From: an uncultured Neisseria sp. | GTDB lineage: Bacteria; Pseudomonadota; Gammaproteobacteria; Burkholderiales; Neisseriaceae | DNA: 19,072 bases | Assembly: GCA_947097615.1 (NCBI GenBank) | Contig: CAMURX010000009.1 | Location: 1 to 19,072, forward strand | Direction of reading: 5' to 3' | Shown: in pieces, positions 15,288 to 19,072 of the stretch | Layout: each line of letters begins with the position of its first letter | Position numbering within the stretch: position 1 is the stretch's first letter | The notes under the pieces: generated by a model | What the model was told of the DNA's origin: nothing | Seen by the model: only the letters and a program-made list of their open reading frames with translations | The model's database searches: none | Made by a program: the position numbers and the translations under genes

Positions 15288-15313
15288 TCTATGCCACATC
15301 AAGGCAGCCTGAA
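15257..15313 (+). repeat. two Kingella-dialect DUS copies
   Basis: AGGCAGCCTGAA occurs at 15257-15268 and 15302-15313, same orientation, 45 bases apart. The host dialect elsewhere in the window is AGGCCGTCTGAA. Confidence 0.85.
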
Positions 15314-15347
15314 AACCATTCCGCCAATCCCCCGCAAAGGACACTCC

Positions 15348-15851
15348 ATGCGCCCCGAAACCCTGTTCCCCAAAAAATCTGCCCCCGATGCCACGCCGCC
15401 CGAACTTGCTGCGTTCAACATCCCAAGCTATGCCAACGCCCTTGCTGCCTTGGATTTAGCCCGCGAAACCTACGGCGACGCATCCTTGTTCAACACCGCC
15501 GAAGCCGTCTGCGCCAACCGCTATTTGTGGCAGGAATATCCCGAACTGCGCGGGCAATATTGGCAAATCGGCAGCTCGGGGCAGGGCGATTTCTGGCTGC
15601 TGCGCCGCGACGGTAACATCTGCTGGTACGACCACGATTTAGGCGAAATCACGTCCGCCGCCATCGCTGATTTCGGCATCACCTTTGAACAGTTTTTGGA
15701 ACTGTCCGCCTATCTCAACCAAACATGGCAAGCCATCGATGCCAACGAACACCATTTCGCCGTCCCCGCGCGCAGGCAAGATTTTGCCGATACGCTCAAC
15801 CGCATCGCGCCGAACTTGTTTGACCGCTATCCCTACCGCTATTTTGACTGA
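15348..15851 (+). CDS. SUKH/SMI1-KNR4-like protein, possible immunity protein
   Basis: A 167-residue soluble protein without signal peptide. The central pattern (GQYWQIGSSGQGDFWLLRRDG, then ICWYDHDLGEI, then FGITFEQFLELSAYLNQ) resembles the SUKH (SMI1/KNR4) fold, whose bacterial members are often immunity proteins against secreted toxins. No toxin gene is visible here, so an orphan immunity role is inference. The frame opens at 15291, but ATG 15348 is preferred because AAAGGA lies eight bases ahead. Base composition is lower in GC than the housekeeping neighbours, and it sits between a gene remnant with foreign DUS and a Correia element, so it was probably acquired. Confidence 0.6.
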   Translation: MRPETLFPKKSAPDATPPELAAFNIPSYANALAALDLARETYGDASLFNTAEAVCANRYLWQEYPELRGQYWQIGSSGQGDFWLLRRDGNICWYDHDLGEITSAAIADFGITFEQFLELSAYLNQTWQAIDANEHHFAVPARRQDFADTLNRIAPNLFDRYPYRYFD

Positions 15852-15904
15852 CCGCCTGCACGCCAGAGAGCTGTTTGACGCCTATACAGGTATGTGAACA
15901 GACA

Positions 15905-16060
15905 TATAGTGAAACAAAATAGAAAATCTACGGCGTTGCTGCGCCTTAGCTCGAAGAGGGCGGTTTTCTACGGCATTGGAAATGCCAAGAAAACCTGCCC
16001 CGTACTACCTGTACTGTCTGCGGCTTGCTGCCTTGTATCTTTCCGTGTTGTTTCACTATA
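15905..16060. repeat. full-length Correia-type repeat element
   Basis: A 156-base element bounded by 12-base perfect terminal inverted repeats, TATAGTGAAACA (15905-15916) and TGTTTCACTATA (16049-16060). Inner blocks match the Correia element I know from N. meningitidis (CTACGGCGTTGC, GCGCCTTAGCTCGAAGAG, TACTGTCTGCGGCTT). A central hairpin (15962-15969 with 15988-15995, plus 15972-15977 with 15981-15986) is intact. The termini differ from the meningococcal TATAGTGGATTA form. It lies between the SUKH-like gene and the ruvX terminator. Such elements are non-autonomous and can carry promoters, IHF sites and RNase III sites. Confidence 0.85.
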
Positions 16061-16105
16061 AAAAACAAATCAGGCCGTCTGAAAAAGCATTTTCAGACGG
16101 CCTGA
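16061..16105 (-). terminator. DUS hairpin terminator of the yqgE-ruvX operon
   Basis: A 16-bp perfect stem (16070-16085 with 16090-16105) with a four-base loop is followed on minus by a T-rich run (complement of 16061-16069). It lies 16 bases past the ruvX stop. Confidence 0.85.
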
Positions 16106-16121
16106 CTGCATTCGCGGCGTG

Positions 16122-16595
16122 TCAGCCTTCCTGCGTTTCCTCCCCGTCCCAATACTCCGCCGCGCCGCCGTGGAAAAAGCCGTGCAAAATCGCCTGCGCG
16201 GCCACGCTGTCGAGCATGGTTTTTTGCTTTTTGCCGAACACCCGCGCCTCTGCCAGCAGGCTTTCGGCGTAAAGCGAAGTGAGGCGCTCGTCTGCCCAGT
16301 AAACGGGCAGGGCGAAGCGGGCGTGCAGGCGGCGGCCGAATTTGCGGGCGAGGCGCGTGAGCTCGTGTTCCGTGCCGTCGCTGTGCACGGGCAGGCCGAC
16401 CACCAAATAATCAGGCTGCCATTCGCGTATCAGGGCGGCGATGGCGGCGAATTTGGTTTCGTTGGCTTCGGCGGAAACGGTGGACAGCGGATGGGCGATG
16501 CCGACTTCCGCGCTGCCCTGCGCCACGCCGATGCGTTTTTCGCCGAAATCGAAGGCCAGACAAGTGCCCTGCGGCGCGGGAAAAACATCAGGCAT
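16122..16595 (-). CDS. ruvX: RuvX/YqgF-family nuclease (pre-16S rRNA processing / putative Holliday junction resolvase)
   Basis: A 157-residue RNase H-fold protein. Motifs are [15 protein letters not shown] (Asp16), [14 protein letters not shown] (about 63-76), WADERLTS (Asp102, Glu103) and [13 protein letters not shown] (Asp129), the acidic residues expected at the active site. YqgF in E. coli matures the 5' end of 16S rRNA, and the family is also annotated as a putative Holliday junction resolvase; sequence alone does not choose. Its start lies eight bases inside the end of yqgE, so the two are translationally coupled, an arrangement conserved in many proteobacteria. Confidence 0.93.
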   Translation of the reverse strand: MPDVFPAPQGTCLAFDFGEKRIGVAQGSAEVGIAHPLSTVSAEANETKFAAIAALIREWQPDYLVVGLPVHSDGTEHELTRLARKFGRRLHARFALPVYWADERLTSLYAESLLAEARVFGKKQKTMLDSVAAQAILHGFFHGGAAEYWDGEETQEG

Positions 16596-17139
16596 GGCCT
16601 GCGCCTTTCACCAGCGAAGCCGGTTCAATGCCGAGTTTGGAGAGGGCGGCGCGGTAGCGGCGGTTGAGCGGCAGGTCGAACAGAATGCTGCCGTCGGCGG
16701 GCACGGCAATCCACACGTTTTGCGCCAGCTCGTTTTCCAGCTGGCCGGATTCCCAGTTCGAGCAGCCGATGGTGACGATGGCCTTTTCCACCGCGCCGCT
16801 GTCGCCCAGTTTGTCGATGATGTCGCGCGAGGTGGTGACGGCGTTTTCCCCGCCGACGGAAAAGCTGCTGCTCCATTCGCCTGCGGGGCAGTGGACGACG
16901 AAGCCGCGGTTTATCTGCACCGGCCCGCCTACCAGTATCGGACGGTTTTTAAAGCGTTCGGGAACGGGCGTGTCGGAAGCGGAAAACACGGCTTCCATCG
17001 GTATCGGCGAGGGTTTGTTGATCACGACGCCGAGCGCGCCGTCTTCGTCGTGGCGGCACAGATAAACGACGCTGCCGCTGAAAAACGAGTCTTCCAGCGC
17101 GGGCGTGGCGATGAGGAAATGGTCGGTGAGCTTGTCCAT
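16588..17139 (-). CDS. yqgE: YqgE/AlgH family protein
   Basis: A 183-residue protein with family motifs in order: [38 protein letters not shown] near the N-terminus, [14 protein letters not shown] in the middle, and [30 protein letters not shown] towards the end. The biochemical role of YqgE (UPF0301, AlgH) is not settled. The frame stays open upstream to a TTG at 17226, but [15 protein letters not shown] is the expected N-terminus. The leader has no Shine-Dalgarno sequence; instead a 12-base tandem repeat carrying CCTCC reaches the start codon (see findings). It is first in an operon with ruvX. Confidence 0.93.
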   Translation of the reverse strand: MDKLTDHFLIATPALEDSFFSGSVVYLCRHDEDGALGVVINKPSPIPMEAVFSASDTPVPERFKNRPILVGGPVQINRGFVVHCPAGEWSSSFSVGGENAVTTSRDIIDKLGDSGAVEKAIVTIGCSNWESGQLENELAQNVWIAVPADGSILFDLPLNRRYRAALSKLGIEPASLVKGAGHA

Positions 17140-17175
17140 AATCGGAGGAATAATCGGAGGAATAATCGGAAGGAG
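17140..17175. repeat. 12-bp tandem repeat in the yqgE leader
   Basis: The plus-strand unit AATCGGAGGAAT occurs exactly at 17140-17151 and 17152-17163, and with changes at 17164-17175 (AATCGGAAGGAG). On the yqgE mRNA strand it reads ATTCCTCCGATT. Confidence 0.9.
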
Positions 17176-17194
17176 TCGTGGCTGTCGGGCGGCA

Positions 17195-17222
17195 ATATTA
17201 GGCCGCGCGGAGAAAATTGCAA
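17195..17222 (-). promoter_or_regulatory. candidate promoter of yqgE-ruvX
   Basis: On minus, TTGCAA (17217-17222) and TAATAT (17195-17200) are 16 bases apart; TGCCGCCC follows the -10. The transcript would start near 17188, giving a leader of about 50 bases that contains the tandem repeat. Confidence 0.5.
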
Positions 17223-17227
17223 GCAAA

Positions 17228-17261
17228 AGGCCGTCTGAAAAGCGGCGTTTTCAGACGGCCT
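17228..17261. repeat. DUS inverted repeat between divergent yqgE and yebC
   Basis: AGGCCGTCTGAA (17228-17239) and its complement (17250-17261) form a 14-bp stem. It sits between two divergent promoters, where neither gene needs a terminator, so its role is probably uptake only. A lone DUS at 17335-17346 precedes yebC. Confidence 0.8.
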
Positions 17262-17270
17262 GCTTATTGC

Positions 17271-17276
17271 TAAAAT
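17271..17276 (+). promoter_or_regulatory. -10 box upstream of yebC
   Basis: GCTAAAATCGCGCC contains TAAAAT followed by CGCGCC, nearly the same string as at the pyrG promoter. The -35 is weak (TTTTCA, 17 bases upstream, inside the DUS repeat). Confidence 0.4.
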
Positions 17277-17363
17277 CGCGCCCCTCATTTTTCGCCAAAC
17301 CCACAAGACGGTTTCAAAACCTGTTCAAAGTTTCAGGCCGTCTGAAAAACAAGGAAACAGAAT

Positions 17364-18089
17364 ATGGCAGGCCACAGCAAGTGGGCGAACATCCAGCACA
17401 AAAAAGCCCGCGCCGACGCCCAGCGCGGCAAAATCTTCACCCGTCTGATTAAGGAAATCACCGTCGCCGCCCGCCTGGGCGGCGGCGATCCCGCGTCCAA
17501 CCCGCGCCTGCGTCTGGCGATGGACAAAGCCTGGGACGCCAATATGCCCAAAGACAACGTGCAGCGCGCCATCGACAAAGGCACAGGCAACCTCGAAGGC
17601 GTCGACTACATCGAGCTGCGCTACGAAGGCTACGGCATCGGCGGTGCGGCCTTGATGGTCGACTGCATGACCGACAACAAAACCCGCACCGTCGCCGACG
17701 TGCGCCATGCCTTCAACAAAAACGGCGGCAACCTCGGCACTGACGGCTGCGTCGCCTTCAACTTTGTCCACCAGGGCTATCTGGTGTTTACCGACGCCGA
17801 CGAAGACGCGCTGATGGAAGCCGCCCTCGAAGCGGGCGCGGAAGACGTTATCGCCCACGAAGACGGCATCATCGAAGTGATCACCGCCCCCGCCGACTGG
17901 GCGGGCGTCAAAGCCAAGCTCGAAGCGGCGGGCTTCACCTCGCAAGACGGCGACGTCACCATGCGCGCGCAGAACGAAACCGTGCTCACCGGCGAAGACG
18001 CCGCCAAAATGCAGAAGCTCATCGACGCGCTGGAAAACCTCGACGACGTGCAAAACGTCTACACCTCCGCCGTGTTGCAGTTTGACTAA
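17364..18089 (+). CDS. yebC: YebC/PmpR family protein
   Basis: A 241-residue cytoplasmic protein with the family's normal length. The near-invariant start is [79 protein letters not shown] and the acidic C-terminal domain follow. YebC proteins were first described as transcription regulators; recent work on the family also points to a translation role in relieving stalls at proline stretches. AAGGAA lies nine bases ahead of ATG 17364. It is often next to ruvC; here it is divergent from yqgE-ruvX. Confidence 0.96.
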   Translation: MAGHSKWANIQHKKARADAQRGKIFTRLIKEITVAARLGGGDPASNPRLRLAMDKAWDANMPKDNVQRAIDKGTGNLEGVDYIELRYEGYGIGGAALMVDCMTDNKTRTVADVRHAFNKNGGNLGTDGCVAFNFVHQGYLVFTDADEDALMEAALEAGAEDVIAHEDGIIEVITAPADWAGVKAKLEAAGFTSQDGDVTMRAQNETVLTGEDAAKMQKLIDALENLDDVQNVYTSAVLQFD

Positions 18090-18092
18090 TCC

Positions 18093-18198
18093 TTTTCAGA
18101 CGGCCTTCGGATAACCGGAGGCCGTCTGAAAACGCAAACGGCTTTCGCAACGCCCCTTTTCAGACGGCCTCTCCGCTTATCGGAAGGCCGTCTGAAAA
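18093..18198. terminator. double DUS hairpin between yebC and the SIMPL gene
   Basis: Four perfect DUS in alternating orientation: 18095-18106 (reverse), 18119-18130 (forward), 18159-18170 (reverse), 18185-18196 (forward). They form two stem-loops of about 18 bp. Stem one is 18093-18110 with 18115-18132, loop ATAA, one wobble. Stem two is 18157-18175 with 18181-18198, loop CTTAT, one bulge. Probably terminates yebC, though no clean T-run follows. Confidence 0.7.
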
Positions 18199-18239
18199 CA
18201 CATTTGGCAACCCGTTCCCTCAATCCGAGAGAAAACACC

Positions 18240-18938
18240 ATGAAAAAATCCCGCCTCACCGCCCTCTTCCTCTGCGCCCTTGCCGCCGCCGCGCAGGCCG
18301 AACCGCTGAACTACAACGTCGTCGAATTTGCCGAAAGCGCCACCGTCAGCGTGCCGCGTGACACCATGACCGCCGTGTTCACCGTCCGCGCCGAAGCGCG
18401 CGAGCGCGAAGCCGCCCACCGCGCCTTTGCCGCTAAAATGAACGCCTTTTCCCGCCGCGCCACCGCCGACAAAGCCCTCGAAGTGAGCGAAGCCAACCGC
18501 AGCAGCCACCCCGTTTACAGCTATCCCGACAACAAACGCGTGCAGACCGGCTGGCAGGAAAGCATCGAATACACCGTCAAAAGCCAAGACTTCGCCGCCC
18601 TCAACCGCCTTATCGCCCAATCGCAGAAAGACGCCGAAGTGCAAAACACCCACTTCACCCTGTCGCCGCAAAAACGCAACGCCGCCGTCGACGAAGCCAG
18701 CCGCGCCGCCCTGCTGCGCTTCAAAGACCGCGCCGCCGCCCTCGCGCAGACGCTGGGCTTTCCCGGCTACAAAATCGTCTCCCTCAAACTGGGCGAATTG
18801 GGCGACGCGCCCGTGATAATGATGTCGGCCAAAGCGGGCTACGCCGCCCCGATGGCGGCCGACAGCGCAACCGCCGCCCCGCCCTCGCCCGGCATCGAAG
18901 AAATCCGCATCACGGTCAACGGCTCGGTACAGATGTAG
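18240..18938 (+). CDS. periplasmic SIMPL-domain (DUF541) protein
   Basis: A 232-residue precursor with a clear Sec signal (MKKSRLTALFLCALAAAAQA, cut before Glu). The mature part has the SIMPL/DUF541 pattern: FAESATVSVPRDTMTAVFTVRAEAREREAAHRAF, then YPDNKRVQTGWQESIEYTVKSQDFAALNRLIAQ, and EIRITVNGSVQM at the C-terminus. Members such as YggE of E. coli are linked to oxidative-stress tolerance; their mechanism is unclear. The frame is open from 18204, but ATG 18240 begins the signal peptide and is preferred; the ribosome site (GAGA) is weak. It is bounded by DUS hairpins on both sides, so it is monocistronic. Confidence 0.88.
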   Translation: MKKSRLTALFLCALAAAAQAEPLNYNVVEFAESATVSVPRDTMTAVFTVRAEAREREAAHRAFAAKMNAFSRRATADKALEVSEANRSSHPVYSYPDNKRVQTGWQESIEYTVKSQDFAALNRLIAQSQKDAEVQNTHFTLSPQKRNAAVDEASRAALLRFKDRAAALAQTLGFPGYKIVSLKLGELGDAPVIMMSAKAGYAAPMAADSATAAPPSPGIEEIRITVNGSVQM

Positions 18939-18947
18939 CCGCATCCT

Positions 18948-18989
18948 GCAAAAAGGCCGTCTGAAACGGGTTTCAGACGGCCTTTTTGC
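18948..18989 (+). terminator. DUS hairpin terminator after the SIMPL gene
   Basis: A 19-bp perfect stem (18948-18966 with 18971-18989) with loop CGGG, containing AGGCCGTCTGAA and its complement and T5 in the 3' arm. It starts nine bases past the stop codon. Confidence 0.88.
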
Positions 18990-19020
18990 CTGCACCGTTT
19001 ATGTAAAAAATATGCCACCT

Positions 19021-19072
19021 GAGACCTTTGCAAAATTCCTTTTTCCCCGACAGCCGAAACCTAAATAAAGAT
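19021..19072. mobile_element. end of an IS5-family (IS1106-like) insertion sequence, cut by window edge
   Basis: GAGACCTTTGCAAAATTCC matches the terminal inverted repeat I recall for IS1106-type elements of Neisseria, and the following CCCGACAGCCGAAACC matches the inner end on the side past the transposase stop. If so, the transposase lies outside the window and is read towards this end. Only 52 bases are present, so it could also be a solo end. Confidence 0.6.

Noticed and set aside
16408..16419. TCAGGCTGCC inside ruvX as a further foreign DUS
   Set aside because: Only part of the 12-mer matches and the gene is a normal core gene; chance is sufficient.
17140..17175. 12-bp repeats as a CRISPR-like or phase-variation tract
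   Set aside because: No spacers are present, only two perfect units occur, and a 12-base unit does not shift frame; kept only as a leader-structure observation.

Overview
The window is a chromosomal segment of a GC-rich member of the Neisseriaceae, most likely Neisseria in the broad sense. The main evidence is at least 39 perfect copies (both strands) of the 12-mer AGGCCGTCTGAA, the AG dialect of the neisserial DNA uptake sequence (DUS). Many are paired as inverted repeats that form gene-end hairpins. Two Correia-type repeat elements, the end of an IS5-family (IS1106-like) element, and proteins that read like Neisseria orthologues (alpha-carbonic anhydrase, NsrR, NnrS) support this. I cannot name the species from sequence alone.

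Layout. 1-788 (minus) is the N-terminal part of pyrG, cut by the window edge. 910-1941 (minus) is a lipoprotein with a C-terminal LprI/DUF1311-like domain, and 2084-3310 (minus) is the glutamate/Na+ symporter gltS. 3508-7965 (minus) is the haem operon hemC-hemD-hemX-hemY. 8066-10207 is a nitric-oxide response module: nsrR (minus), then divergently a hemerythrin-like protein and nnrS (plus). 10208-10689 has no clear gene; it holds seven DUS copies and a short, decayed Correia element. 10690-11685 (minus) is a pentapeptide-repeat-like protein. lolA (11822-12439), a periplasmic alpha-carbonic anhydrase (12687-13427) and a small membrane protein (13701-13958) follow on minus. ubiA (14209-15084) is on plus. 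15087-15851 is an accessory patch: a headless gene remnant and a SUKH/SMI1-like protein. A full-length Correia-type element lies at 15905-16060. ruvX (yqgF) and yqgE overlap on minus (16122-17139), divergent from yebC (17364-18089). A periplasmic SIMPL-domain protein (18240-18938) and an IS end (19021-19072) close the window. No rRNA, tRNA or CRISPR array was seen.

How the parts work together. HemC and HemD make uroporphyrinogen III, and HemX/HemY are the membrane proteins that usually follow them. Next door is a haem/iron/NO-related set: an Fe-S NO sensor, a putative di-iron protein and the NO-tolerance membrane protein NnrS. A good sigma70-like promoter and an overlapping imperfect palindrome sit in the nsrR/hemerythrin intergenic region.

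The most interesting signals are not a new multi-gene machine but genome-scale sequence behaviour. (1) Foreign DUS dialects (Kingella-type AGGCAGCCTGAA and Simonsiella-type AGGCTGCCTGAA) appear only in the two accessory patches, both of which lie directly beside Correia elements. (2) DUS have been absorbed into the hemX coding region as hairpins and peptide repeats. (3) The yqgE leader is a 12-bp tandem repeat carrying CCUCC, an anti-Shine-Dalgarno-like sequence, where a ribosome site is expected. (4) A recurrent promoter layout has a -10 box followed directly by a C/G-only or nearly C/G-only discriminator.
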